Source of the DNA: Lachnospiraceae bacterium
GTDB taxonomy: Bacteria; Bacillota; Clostridia; Lachnospirales; Lachnospiraceae
Reading direction: 5' to 3'
Assembly (NCBI GenBank): GCA_021201665.1
Contig: JAJQEO010000023.1
Span: forward strand, 1-64,000
DNA length: 64,000 bases
Position numbers and translations under genes: made by a program
Shown: in pieces, positions 34,410 to 42,728 of the stretch
How positions within the stretch are numbered: the stretch's first letter is position 1
How the letters are laid out: the number at the start of each line of letters is the position of its first letter
Notes under the pieces: model-generated
The model's input: only the letters and a program-made list of their open reading frames with translations
Database searches by the model: none
What the model was told of the DNA's origin: nothing

Positions 34410-35435
34410 ATGGAGAAAAAAAATATTGACTGGGCGAATCTTGGCTTTAGCTATGTACAGACAGACAAGCGGTATGTATCGAATTATAAGGATGGCGCCT
34501 GGGATGAGGGTGCGCTGATTTCTGACGCGACAGTAGCGATCAGTGAGTGTGCGGGTGTGCTTCAGTACGCGCAGACCTGTTTTGAAGGATTAAAGGCTTA
34601 CACGACGGAGGATGGTCATATCGTGACTTTCCGCCCGGATCTGAATGCCGCCAGACTGCATGATTCCTGTGAGCGTCTGGAGATTCCGGTATTTCCGGAG
34701 GATCGTTTTGTTGAGGCGGTTTCAGAGACCGTTCTGGCAAACGAGGCCTATGTGCCGCCTTATGGATCCGGCGCGACCTTGTATATCCGGCCGTTTATTT
34801 TCGGCAGCAGCTCCGTGATTGGCGTGGCTCCGGCAGATGAATATCAGTTCCGCGTTTTCACGACGCCGGTTGGCCCGTATTTCAAGGGCGGTGCGAAGCC
34901 GCTGACGATCCGTGTATCCGATTTTGACCGCGCGGCGCCCCATGGGACTGGACATATCAAGGCTGGCCTGAATTACGCGATGAGCCTTTACGCGATCGTT
35001 GACGCGCATCATAAGGGCTTTGATGAGAATATGTATCTGGATCCGGCTACCAGGACGAAGGTAGAGGAGACCGGCGGAGCGAACTTCCTGTTTGTCACAA
35101 AGGACGGCAAGGTAGTGACACCGAAATCCGGCAGTATCCTTCCGTCCATCACCCGCCGTTCTCTGGTTACGGTGGCGAAGGATTATCTTGGCCTGGAAGT
35201 GGAAGAGCGGGAGGTCCTCTTTGATGAGGTGAAGGATTTCGCGGAGTGCGGTCTGTGCGGTACTGCGGCTGTCATCTCCCCGGTCGGCAAGATCGTGGAT
35301 CATGGCAACGAGATCTGTCTGCCGAGCGGCATGACCGAGATGGGTCCGGTGACAAAGAAGCTGTACGAGACCCTGACCGGCATCCAGATGGGTCGCATTG
35401 AGGCTCCGAAGGGCTGGATTCATGTGATCAAATAA
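34410..35435 (+). CDS. ilvE: Branched-chain amino-acid aminotransferase
   Basis: PLP enzyme of fold class IV that makes or degrades Leu, Ile and Val. ATG 34410 lies 9 bases after AAGGAAGG and gives 341 residues, normal for the eukaryote-like BCAT II group. Lys184 in GHIKAGLNYAMS is the PLP lysine; YIRPFIFGSS, ETGGANFLFV and CGTAAVISPVG match the family. It stands alone on the plus strand, between the VWA and MoxR genes on the minus strand. Confidence 0.96.
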   Translation: MEKKNIDWANLGFSYVQTDKRYVSNYKDGAWDEGALISDATVAISECAGVLQYAQTCFEGLKAYTTEDGHIVTFRPDLNAARLHDSCERLEIPVFPEDRFVEAVSETVLANEAYVPPYGSGATLYIRPFIFGSSSVIGVAPADEYQFRVFTTPVGPYFKGGAKPLTIRVSDFDRAAPHGTGHIKAGLNYAMSLYAIVDAHHKGFDENMYLDPATRTKVEETGGANFLFVTKDGKVVTPKSGSILPSITRRSLVTVAKDYLGLEVEEREVLFDEVKDFAECGLCGTAAVISPVGKIVDHGNEICLPSGMTEMGPVTKKLYETLTGIQMGRIEAPKGWIHVIK

Positions 35436-35599
35436 TGGCTGAATATGATGGCCACGTGGTTCCATGAGCTGTGATTCATTGAAAGCTGCTCAGTTGAAAA
35501 CCGGAATCGTTTTTTTGTTTTGTTTTTACTGTACAAACCGGGTCATTTTCAGATCATTCGTCGCTGACAAAGATGAGATGTGACTGATAAAGATTGTAA

Positions 35600-35629
35600 T
35601 TGACTAACAAAAGGCTCCCCTGCTACAAT
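35600..35629 (+). promoter_or_regulatory. Promoter of the FeoA-domain gene
   Basis: TTGACT (35600-35605) and TACAAT (35624-35629) with an 18-base spacer. Confidence 0.8.
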
Positions 35630-35725
35630 GTGTCTAACTATTTAATGTGAAATTCTGACAACGGACAGAGGCAAACCGCCATAAATTGTCGGAATGAAAA
35701 GGACACTTGTCGGGGGGCTTTTTTT

Positions 35726-35944
35726 ATGCAATTGTTAACAGAAATGAAGGATAACACGGTCTGTACGGTAAAATGGATGCTGGGACTTTCGGTTGAGACG
35801 GAGGAAGCACTTCGCGGATGGGAGATTCATCCGGGTAGTGAAATCCGGGTGATTTGCAATGACGGCAGCGGACTGATGATCATCGGCGCCGGTGAGAGAA
35901 GGATCGCTTTGAATGCGGAAACCTCGGGGCATATCCGGGTGTAA
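35726..35944 (+). CDS. Stand-alone FeoA-domain protein
   Basis: The 72-residue SH3-like FeoA protein keeps the family pattern: a central Gly-x-x-Pro-Gly-Ser-type turn (WEIHPGSEIRVI) followed by RRIALNAETSGHIRV. FeoA domains modulate the FeoB iron transporter or occur in iron-dependent regulators, but no feoB is in the window. It has its own promoter and a GGGGGG ribosome site after a 90-base leader. A 40-bp minisatellite follows its stop codon. Confidence 0.8.
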   Translation: MQLLTEMKDNTVCTVKWMLGLSVETEEALRGWEIHPGSEIRVICNDGSGLMIIGAGERRIALNAETSGHIRV

Positions 35945-35963
35945 AAATCGTAAGGATGCCCCT

Positions 35964-36133
35964 GGCGGTATGCTGCCTGCAAGAGTTTGCGGATGTCCTG
36001 CTGTGATATGCTACGTACCAGAAGCATTGCAGATGTCCCGCCCGTGATATGCCGTGTACAAGAAGCATTGCGGATGTCCTGCTGTGATACGCCGCGTACC
36101 AGAAGCATTGCATATGCCCGGCTGTGATATGCG
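35964..36133 (+). repeat. 40-bp minisatellite, about four copies
   Basis: Units of ~40 bases share GTGATATGC, GTACCAGAAGCATTGC and GATGTCC. Full copies start near 35998, 36038 and 36079, with partial copies at each side. Length per unit is constant (40-41), and the array fills most of the spacer between the FeoA and MoxR genes. Confidence 0.85.
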
Positions 36134-36265
36134 AAAGGCGAGGACACAGCATGGCTTCCAACTGATGATATTCTGCAATATATGAGAAGATACTACGGCT
36201 GCCTGCCGGATTATCCCCGGCAGGCAGCCTGAAAATGCATAAATAATTACCATAACAGTTCCGAA

Positions 36266-37828
36266 CTACAGGTTTAGCGCGTCAAGCCGTGCTTCAATGG
36301 AGCGGCTGCGCTCATCAAAGAGCAGCTCTTTGTTATAACGATAATAGCGCCCACATTTATATTGCCGCAGGAAATGGATACAGTAGTAGTCGCTGTTCAG
36401 ATTCGTGATAAACAGAACCATTTCCTGTCCGCTGCCAAAGGCGGCTTCTATAAAATCAAATGCGTGCTCCAGCTGTTCTCCGGCGGCCGCGAAGCTTTGA
36501 TCCAGTGTATCCTGGCTCTGTTCAAACTGTGCGTGGATACGGCTCCAGGCATCCTGTGCGTCGCTGACATCTGCGTTTTGCAGCATTTCCAGGCAGGCTT
36601 CCAGCTGTTCCACGACCTGGCGGCAGCGGCGGTCCTCTTCCCGGGAAAGCAGTCCAGCTGCCCTTTTCTGTTCATATTCTCTGGAAAATTCGGCAATACG
36701 ATCGGCCACGCAGGCACAGGCGCGGCTTTTTTCGTTCTTACAAAGCAGTTGATCATTCCCGCGAAGCGACGAGCCGGGCATTTCTGCCTGCATGGCTTCT
36801 TTCAGTAATTTCAGCTGCTCATACAGCAGCAGATTTTTTTCGTCATCCCGGATCTGCGCGGCAAAGCGGATCTGGCAGCGGGAAAACAGCAGATGGATCA
36901 GGCTGACACGCTCGTCAAAGGGTGCGTGGGCGGTCTTTTTAAGCAGTCCTTCACTGAACCGGCCTTCCAGTACGGCATCCAGCTGGTAATCGGTCTGGTA
37001 CTTTCGGTACAGCTCCAGATAATTGGCGAAATCCTTTGCCACAATCTCATGCTGGATATACTGAGCGACGACCTCGCGGTCCATCTCTTTTCCAAGAGTT
37101 TCATAAACCTTCAGCATGGTCGACAGATCCTCCCACCCGCGCGGCGTGGCGAATTTGCGCCCATCCACAGTCGTTTCCATTTTGTAGAAGCTGCCCGGGC
37201 GGACGTCGAGATAAGAGATCACGGCCGGGTGTACCTGTTCCTTCAGCGCATATTCCTTCCAGACGGTATAATCCGGCTCGACTTCGATCTTTTTCACACG
37301 ATCCATTGTCACGACGTCAAAATCCCGCACTGACTTATTGTATTCGGGAGGATTACCGGCCGCAACGATCAGCCAGCCGTTCGGGACCTCGTGGCTGCCA
37401 AAGGTTTTGCATTGCAAAAACTGCAGCATCGCGGGCGCGAGCGTCTCCGAGACGCAGTTGATTTCGTCAATAAACAGAATTCCCTCCCGCAGTCCTGTCG
37501 TCTCCATTTTTTTATAGATGGATGAGACAATCTCGCTCATCGTATATTCGGTTATCGAAAATTCCCGGCCGTCAAACTCCTGTTTGGAGATAAACGGCAG
37601 TCCGATCGCGCTCTGGCGGGTGTGATGCGTGATAGAATAGGAGACAAGCCCGATCCGGCATTCCCGGGCGATCTGCTCCATGATCTGCGTCTTGCCGATG
37701 CCTGGCGCGCCGAGCAGCAGCACCGGTCGCTGACGGATCCTGGGAATCACGTATTCTCCATATTCATCCTTTAACAGGTACGCTTCGATCGTATCCTTGA
37801 TTTCTTGTTTTGCGCGTTTGATATTCAT
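36266..37828 (-). CDS. MoxR-family AAA+ ATPase
   Basis: From ATG 37828 (GAAAGG upstream) 520 residues. The AAA domain has Walker A GAPGIGKTQ (~40), Walker B LFIDEINC (~116), and sensor-like VAAGNPPEYN. MoxR ATPases act with VWA partners to mature or remodel protein complexes. The C-terminal ~250 residues are helical and unassigned. The likely partner is the DUF2201/VWA gene at 32.4-34.1 kb, now separated by two plus-strand genes. It is the last gene of the leftward COG2426-aroK-MoxR cluster (gaps 51 and 63 bases). Confidence 0.88.
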   Translation of the reverse strand: MNIKRAKQEIKDTIEAYLLKDEYGEYVIPRIRQRPVLLLGAPGIGKTQIMEQIARECRIGLVSYSITHHTRQSAIGLPFISKQEFDGREFSITEYTMSEIVSSIYKKMETTGLREGILFIDEINCVSETLAPAMLQFLQCKTFGSHEVPNGWLIVAAGNPPEYNKSVRDFDVVTMDRVKKIEVEPDYTVWKEYALKEQVHPAVISYLDVRPGSFYKMETTVDGRKFATPRGWEDLSTMLKVYETLGKEMDREVVAQYIQHEIVAKDFANYLELYRKYQTDYQLDAVLEGRFSEGLLKKTAHAPFDERVSLIHLLFSRCQIRFAAQIRDDEKNLLLYEQLKLLKEAMQAEMPGSSLRGNDQLLCKNEKSRACACVADRIAEFSREYEQKRAAGLLSREEDRRCRQVVEQLEACLEMLQNADVSDAQDAWSRIHAQFEQSQDTLDQSFAAAGEQLEHAFDFIEAAFGSGQEMVLFITNLNSDYYCIHFLRQYKCGRYYRYNKELLFDERSRSIEARLDALNL

Positions 37829-37891
37829 ATGAAACCTTTCCCGGCTAAGCAGACATATCTCCTGTGGGTCATGTTTGCTCGCCATCTTTCT

Positions 37892-38413
37892 TTAAAATAT
37901 CTTTTCCGAACATTTTGCAAGCTGTAACCGTATTTCCTCTGCGGCTTCCGCAATACCAATACGGGAAACATCCACCGTGATATCCGCGTATTTTTCGTAG
38001 AGCGGCACTCGTTCCGCATAGAGGTCGTCAAGTGTCTGTCCGGGCTGTGTGGGTACGCCTCGTTTTGTCAGATCTCCGAGCCTTTGGGTGAGCTCCTCGC
38101 AGTCAATCTGCAGGTAAACGATCTTCCCGATAGAGCGCAGATGCTCCATCGCGCGCGGCCCATAGATTACGCTGCCGCCGGTGGCAATGACACTGCGTGA
38201 GGCGGCAATCCCGGCATTGACTCGCTCCTCAATTTCAAAAAAGCCTTCTCTGCCGCACGATTCGATGATTTGCCAGAGCAGCATTCCCTCCGCTCGCTGG
38301 ATCAGAAGATCCGAATCAATAAAATCATATCCAAGCACCTTTGCGAGGACGATGCCGACCGTGCTTTTGCCGGCGCCCGGCATGCCGATTAATGTAATAT
38401 TGTCAGATGACAT
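37892..38413 (-). CDS. aroK: Shikimate kinase
   Basis: Phosphorylates shikimate in aromatic amino-acid synthesis. 173 residues; Walker A GMPGAGKST (~10-18), the shikimate-binding DSD (FIDSDLLIQ), and ATGGSVIYG for the substrate-binding Gly-Gly motif are present. Start ATG 38413 with AGGAGAG upstream. It is the middle gene of a leftward cluster with no other aro genes. Confidence 0.95.
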   Translation of the reverse strand: MSSDNITLIGMPGAGKSTVGIVLAKVLGYDFIDSDLLIQRAEGMLLWQIIESCGREGFFEIEERVNAGIAASRSVIATGGSVIYGPRAMEHLRSIGKIVYLQIDCEELTQRLGDLTKRGVPTQPGQTLDDLYAERVPLYEKYADITVDVSRIGIAEAAEEIRLQLAKCSEKIF

Positions 38414-38464
38414 TGTGCTCTCCTATGTAGGAACATTCCTAACCCGGATAAACCGGAACCGAAA

Positions 38465-38941
38465 TTATCCGAAAAACAGTCCAATCGCGCCCAGCAGTCC
38501 GTTGCTTGCAAGACCCATGATGACCCCGGCGAGAAGTACACCGAGTGTGACCGCGAAAGTGGTGGACTTGAAATCCATCTTTAAAATGCTGGCGGCAAGG
38601 GTGCCGGTCCACGCTCCCGTGCCGGGAAGAGGAATTCCTACGAAAAGCAGCAGCGCGACAAAAAGCCCTCTGCCGGCTTTTGCCTGCAGCTTCTGGCCGC
38701 CCTTCTCGCCCTTTTCCAATAGGAAAGTAAAGAGCTTTCCGATCAGCGGTTTATCCTGTCCCCATACGAGTACCCGGCGCGCGAACAGATAAATAAAAGG
38801 AACCGGCAGCATGTTGCCGATGATGGCCACGATATAAGTCGGCACAGTCGGAAGACCGAACAGCACGCCGTAGGGGATCGCCCCACGCAGTTCAATGATG
38901 GGAAGCATGGAAATTAAAAATACAATCAGATAGCTTTTCAT
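38465..38941 (-). CDS. COG2426 small multi-drug export family membrane protein
   Basis: 158 residues from ATG 38941 (AAGGAGA upstream), with three to four hydrophobic segments. The motif SMLPIIELRGAIPYG near the N-terminus and GIPLPGTGAWTG in the middle are characteristic of this DedA-like family. Its role is not established; the export label is by family name only. It heads the leftward cluster; its upstream spacer contains a hairpin and the microsatellite. Confidence 0.88.
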   Translation of the reverse strand: MKSYLIVFLISMLPIIELRGAIPYGVLFGLPTVPTYIVAIIGNMLPVPFIYLFARRVLVWGQDKPLIGKLFTFLLEKGEKGGQKLQAKAGRGLFVALLLFVGIPLPGTGAWTGTLAASILKMDFKSTTFAVTLGVLLAGVIMGLASNGLLGAIGLFFG

Positions 38942-39172
38942 GATAAAAATTGTCTCCTTGAAAAAATAATTGGATTCAGCCGGCTGTGCCGCCATAGGTG
39001 GAAACGCTCTACACTTCGTTCCATCCGGCACTTAGGAAAATGATTTCACAAAACGATTCTTTGTCGCACAGCTTCTCTATTATACAGGAAAGAAACAAAT
39101 TAGAACACCCTTTTTTTATTAAATTTTAAAGTGGAAGCTGCGGAAAAGCACAGAAAAGTAAAAATGAATAAA

Positions 39173-39217
39173 GCAAAAATGCAAAAATGCAAAAATGCAA
39201 AAATGCAAAAATGCAAA
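39173..39217 (+). repeat. 8-bp microsatellite
   Basis: Five perfect copies of GCAAAAAT. An open frame crosses it (39131-39367) but looks non-coding. Confidence 0.9.
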
Positions 39218-39310
39218 CCATCTCTTGCGCCGCTGATGATTTTTTATTATAATCAGACCGCTGCATATCCGTCTCGCAGCATGGAGACAGACAGGCGAAA
39301 AATGAATGAA

Positions 39311-39340
39311 TGTAACTGTGAAGGGACTGAACAGTTAGCG
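39311..39340 (+). repeat. Dispersed repeat (AACTGTGAAGGTACTG family) before the HAD gene
   Basis: TGTAACTGTGAAGGGACTG followed by AACAGTTAGCG, 27 bases before the next start codon, as in the copies before mreB and pyrK. Confidence 0.75.
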
Positions 39341-39366
39341 AATGAATATCTACGAGGAGTAATTTG

Positions 39367-40050
39367 ATGAAACATTACGAGTACATACTATTTGATCTGG
39401 ACGGAACGCTGACGGAGTCAGGCACGGGGATCATCAATTCGGTGATCTATGCGCTGAAAAAGAATGGGATTATGGAGACTGACCGCGAGAAGCTGCGGGC
39501 TTTTGTAGGTCCGCCCCTGTCAGAATCTTTTCAAAAATTTTATGGGATGACAAAGGAGGAGTCGCTCCATATGGTGGATGACTACCGGGAGTATTATCAC
39601 GACCGCGGGTGGAAGGAAAATTTTGTCTATGAAGGAATTCCGCAGATGCTGGAGGTTCTGCGTGCGCAGGGCAGGAAGCTGATTGTAGCGACGTCCAAGC
39701 CGGAGGAAAGCTCCAATAAGATCCTTTCCTATTTTCAGCTGGACGGGTATTTTGAACTGATTGCCGGGGCGACGATGGGAGAAGGCAGAAATAAAAAGGG
39801 GGAAGTCATCGCGTACGCGCTGTCACAGATTCCGGAAAAGGAGCAGAAGCCTTTTGATACAGCTCGTATGCTCATGGTGGGCGACCGTTCAAATGATGTG
39901 GATGGAGCGAGAGAGAACGGCCTTTCCTGTGTCGGTGTTTTGTATGGATATGGGTCGCGGAAGGAACTCGAGGAGGCTGGGGCAGCAGCCATCTGTCCGG
40001 AAGTGAAGGATCTGCCGGATGTGATTGCGGCTCTGGAAGGTCGGGTATAA
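39367..40050 (+). CDS. HAD hydrolase, phosphoglycolate phosphatase-like
   Basis: 227 residues. HAD motif I DLDGTLTESG, a cap domain of the PGP/beta-phosphoglucomutase type, motif II ATSKPE, motif III Lys in the NKKGEV region and motif IV GDRSNDVDGA are all present, so it should be an active phosphatase. The substrate is not determined. ATG 39367 has GAGGAG upstream; TTG three bases earlier is an alternative. Confidence 0.93.
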   Translation: MKHYEYILFDLDGTLTESGTGIINSVIYALKKNGIMETDREKLRAFVGPPLSESFQKFYGMTKEESLHMVDDYREYYHDRGWKENFVYEGIPQMLEVLRAQGRKLIVATSKPEESSNKILSYFQLDGYFELIAGATMGEGRNKKGEVIAYALSQIPEKEQKPFDTARMLMVGDRSNDVDGARENGLSCVGVLYGYGSRKELEEAGAAAICPEVKDLPDVIAALEGRV

Positions 40051-40104
40051 TTGTTCTGCCTGGCATCAGTCCTGCCATTTTAGGCACATGGCCGCGCCAG
40101 GAAT

Positions 40105-40378
40105 GATCTGGCTACGCCAGACGCGGGTCTACGCGTTATTTCGGTTGTTGAATAGCCCATGCGAAGCGTGGGATGCCCGCATCCACAATCTCCGATTGTG
40201 GACATTACGCGGCGAGGGCCTGCGTCCTCGATTTTCTGCGAAAATCAGGACATAAAACGGTCCTGCATGCCAGTGACATGCGTTAAGGATCGACCGGAAC
40301 AAAGTGTAGACACCACTGGCGCTCAGCAACGGCGCAGGCGGACAGGGGAGAAAAGTGTTCCCCTATCCGATGAAATTG
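40105..40378. repeat. Palindromic mosaic repeat between the HAD and kinase genes
   Basis: Modules in order: CCCATGC-GAA-GCGTGGG, CCACAATC-TCC-GATTGTGG, GTCCTCGATTTTC with GAAAATCAGGAC, a CATGCCAGTGACATG arm, and CGGACAGGGGA with TCCCCTATCCG. The third module and the last are shared with 62.3 kb almost base for base, and their order is the same. The whole spacer of 329 bases is this element. Confidence 0.8.
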
Positions 40379-40379
40379 C

Positions 40380-41708
40380 TCACTTCACAATCGGAATCAG
40401 AATATTGAGTGAAAATTCGTTCCCTTCTGTGTCAAACGCAACAGTTCCGCCATATTTTGCCGCAGCCTCCCGAATGCTTTCCAGGCCATATCCATGAGCA
40501 CTGCTGTCAGCTTTTGAGGTCAGCAGCGTCTGGCCGTCATACCGCAGGGCTCCGTCATAATAATTGTGAAAACGCATAATCAGGAGTTCCTCTGAGACAC
40601 CGATTTTGATGCTGATTTCTTTCATGTTCACATATTCCAGCTTTTCGGTCGCTTCAATCGCGTTGTCCATGGCGTTTCCGAAGATGACGCACAGGTCTGT
40701 CACATGGATAAATTCGGTCTGCCGCGCGTCTATATATGGAATCAGACGGATGCCTTTTTGCTGGCATTCACGCATTCGTTCAGAGAGCAGAATATCCAGA
40801 GTGCGGCTGCCGGTTTTCTGCATACATTCGTAGGCTTCGATTTCCTGACGCATCGCCTGGACGGAAGCATTTAGTTCTCTGGTATTCATCGTTTCCATAG
40901 CGGTAAGGTAATGCTTCAGATCGTGATATCTGCGGTTGACGGCGTCGATTGCCGCTACCTGGGCAGTGTATTGCTGCTGCTTTTTTTCCATGAGGATCTG
41001 TTTTTCCAATAATTCGCTGCGTTCGATCTGGACAGTCGCTATCCGGCCGGCGGAGATAATTTCGAATTCGGAGCAGACGAGAATGGCCAGCTGCAGGAAT
41101 TCCAGCTGAAGCCACTGCGGCCAGTTAAGCGCGTCAAGCCAGACAAATACAGACTGTCGGGCAGCGACATACAGTGCCAGCGGAAATACAAAGCCGGTCA
41201 TCTGCCCCGCAGTAATATTCAGCTTTTCAAAATTTTCAGTCCTTTTTTGCATCCAGATGGTGCTTGGAACCAGAAGGAGCAGATAGAGAATGGAGCAGAG
41301 GCTGATGGAAATGACATCAGAAATTGCAGAGGAAAATTTTGCCAGTAAAAATGTCAGAAAGGCATCCCGGCAGAGCAGACGGCAGAACTCCATGCCGAGT
41401 CCGAAAGGACAGACCCGGAAGATTGCGTTTGGCAATGAGGTGTTGCAGATCAGCCAGACAAAAGCAATACAAAGGAACATATATACAGGAAAATAAATGG
41501 CAATCATGAAGTTATGCAGGTGGAGAGCGATGATGGCGGCAAAAAAAACGGCATGAGCGGCTTCCCTTTTAAACCGGCTGATATTCCGGGAAGGGAGCGC
41601 ACGGATATAGAGAAGAAAGCAGGCCAATTCTGTCAGGCATTGCAGGATGTTTATTGGCGGATGGCTCCTGAAAAGAGCAGCGGCCTGTTCCATATAATCA
41701 AGAATCAT
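40380..41708 (-). CDS. AgrC-like sensor histidine kinase (GHKL ATPase)
   Basis: 442 residues with about six N-terminal membrane helices (to ~205), a coiled coil, the phosphoacceptor box RYHDLKHYLTAME and a GHKL ATP-binding domain (FGNAMDNAIEA; SAHGYGLESI). This is the peptide- or ligand-sensing kinase type paired with LytTR regulators, one of which is encoded directly upstream. No agrB/agrD-like gene is adjacent, so a peptide signal is not supported. It is divergent from the Tat flavoprotein, a candidate target. Confidence 0.92.
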   Translation of the reverse strand: MILDYMEQAAALFRSHPPINILQCLTELACFLLYIRALPSRNISRFKREAAHAVFFAAIIALHLHNFMIAIYFPVYMFLCIAFVWLICNTSLPNAIFRVCPFGLGMEFCRLLCRDAFLTFLLAKFSSAISDVISISLCSILYLLLLVPSTIWMQKRTENFEKLNITAGQMTGFVFPLALYVAARQSVFVWLDALNWPQWLQLEFLQLAILVCSEFEIISAGRIATVQIERSELLEKQILMEKKQQQYTAQVAAIDAVNRRYHDLKHYLTAMETMNTRELNASVQAMRQEIEAYECMQKTGSRTLDILLSERMRECQQKGIRLIPYIDARQTEFIHVTDLCVIFGNAMDNAIEATEKLEYVNMKEISIKIGVSEELLIMRFHNYYDGALRYDGQTLLTSKADSSAHGYGLESIREAAAKYGGTVAFDTEGNEFSLNILIPIVK

Positions 41709-41769
41709 TATCGTTTTCCTTTCTCACCCGGATAGCTTTGCATGATATGATGGTACAATGAAAGACGCG

Positions 41770-41872
41770 CAATTGAAAATCGCTTCGCGATTGCATATCC
41801 CGTACGAAGTGCGGGATGCCACTCCGGCGAGGTACATCCTGTACGGAGTGCGGGATGATACCTCGCAAACAT
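41770..41872. repeat. Palindromic repeat pair between kinase and regulator genes
   Basis: Hairpins AATCGC-TTC-GCGATT, ATCCCGTACGAAGTGCGGGAT and ATCCTGTACGGAGTGCGGGAT lie in the 193-base spacer. The last two are related to the 38-bp units at 25.5 kb, including the CCGGCGAGG junction. Confidence 0.8.
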
Positions 41873-41901
41873 AAGGAGACAGATCAGCATACGCTTTTGA
41901 T

Positions 41902-42609
41902 TTACAGCATGCGTCCGCGGTAGTTTGTAAGCGTCTGCATAAATTCTTTTTTGCGGTATTTGCTGACCGGCAGCTTCTGTCCGTCTACGGTCACATCGGT
42001 TGGACTGATGTTCTGGATATGGTTCAGGTTGACCAGGCAGGATTTGTGGCAGCGGAAGAATGGTTCCTTAGCCAGCTTGTCCTCAATGGAGGCAAGCGTC
42101 TCGGAAGAAACGATGGGTTCCTGGTTTTTCCGGTGAAGAATCGTCTGCTTGTGAAGCGCCTCAATATAAGTCACCTGCTGAATCGGGCAGCACATCTCGT
42201 CGCGCCCGTGACTGACTGTCAGGAAACGCGGCGTATTGGTCTCAATTTTACGGATGACCCGGTCAAGGCAGGAGCAGAATACCGGGTAGCGGATCGGTTT
42301 TACGAGAAAATCCGCCGCGTCTACAGAGTACCCTTCCAGCGCGTACTGGATCATGCGCGTGACAAACAGAAGCTGTACCTGCTCATCAAACTGGCGCAAA
42401 GCCCTGGCGGTCCGGAGGCCGTCGATATATTTCATCTCGATGTCGAGAAAAATCAGGTCGAGCTTTTTCGGGTAATTTTCCAGAAAATACATTCCGTCCT
42501 CAAAAAAGAAATATTCCGCATCCATTCCCTTTTTCTGAAAATAGCTGTCCGCGTATTCCTTCAGGCGGTCGCGCTCCGCCGCCTCGTCCTCTACAATCGC
42601 TATGCGCAT
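41902..42609 (-). CDS. LytTR-family response regulator
   Basis: 235 residues: a receiver domain with acidic pocket VEDE, phosphoacceptor Asp in LIFLDIEM and the conserved Lys of FLVKP, then a LytTR DNA-binding domain (YIEALHKQTILH, FFRCHKSCLVNLNHI). AgrA/VirR type. It is transcribed ahead of the kinase, 193 bases away. The divergent start faces the Tat flavoprotein gene across 119 bases, so it may control that promoter. Confidence 0.94.
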   Translation of the reverse strand: MRIAIVEDEAAERDRLKEYADSYFQKKGMDAEYFFFEDGMYFLENYPKKLDLIFLDIEMKYIDGLRTARALRQFDEQVQLLFVTRMIQYALEGYSVDAADFLVKPIRYPVFCSCLDRVIRKIETNTPRFLTVSHGRDEMCCPIQQVTYIEALHKQTILHRKNQEPIVSSETLASIEDKLAKEPFFRCHKSCLVNLNHIQNISPTDVTVDGQKLPVSKYRKKEFMQTLTNYRGRML

Positions 42610-42728
42610 AGTGTCTCCTTAAATCCAGTTATCCCGGTTTCAGGTCCAGTTGTCGGATTTTCATCTGTTTTTTGATGGTTTGTGATATGATTATAACAAA
42701 TATACCTGAATGGGGAAAGGAGATTTTT

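Noticed and set aside
39131-39367. 78-codon frame upstream of the HAD gene
   Set aside because: It runs through the 8-bp microsatellite (KMQKCKNAKMQKCK) and has no recognisable start signals.
41708-41890. Short leftward frame between kinase and regulator genes, a possible autoinducer peptide
   Set aside because: It is a translation of the palindromic repeats (repeated HPALRTG) and does not resemble AgrD; no agrB is near.
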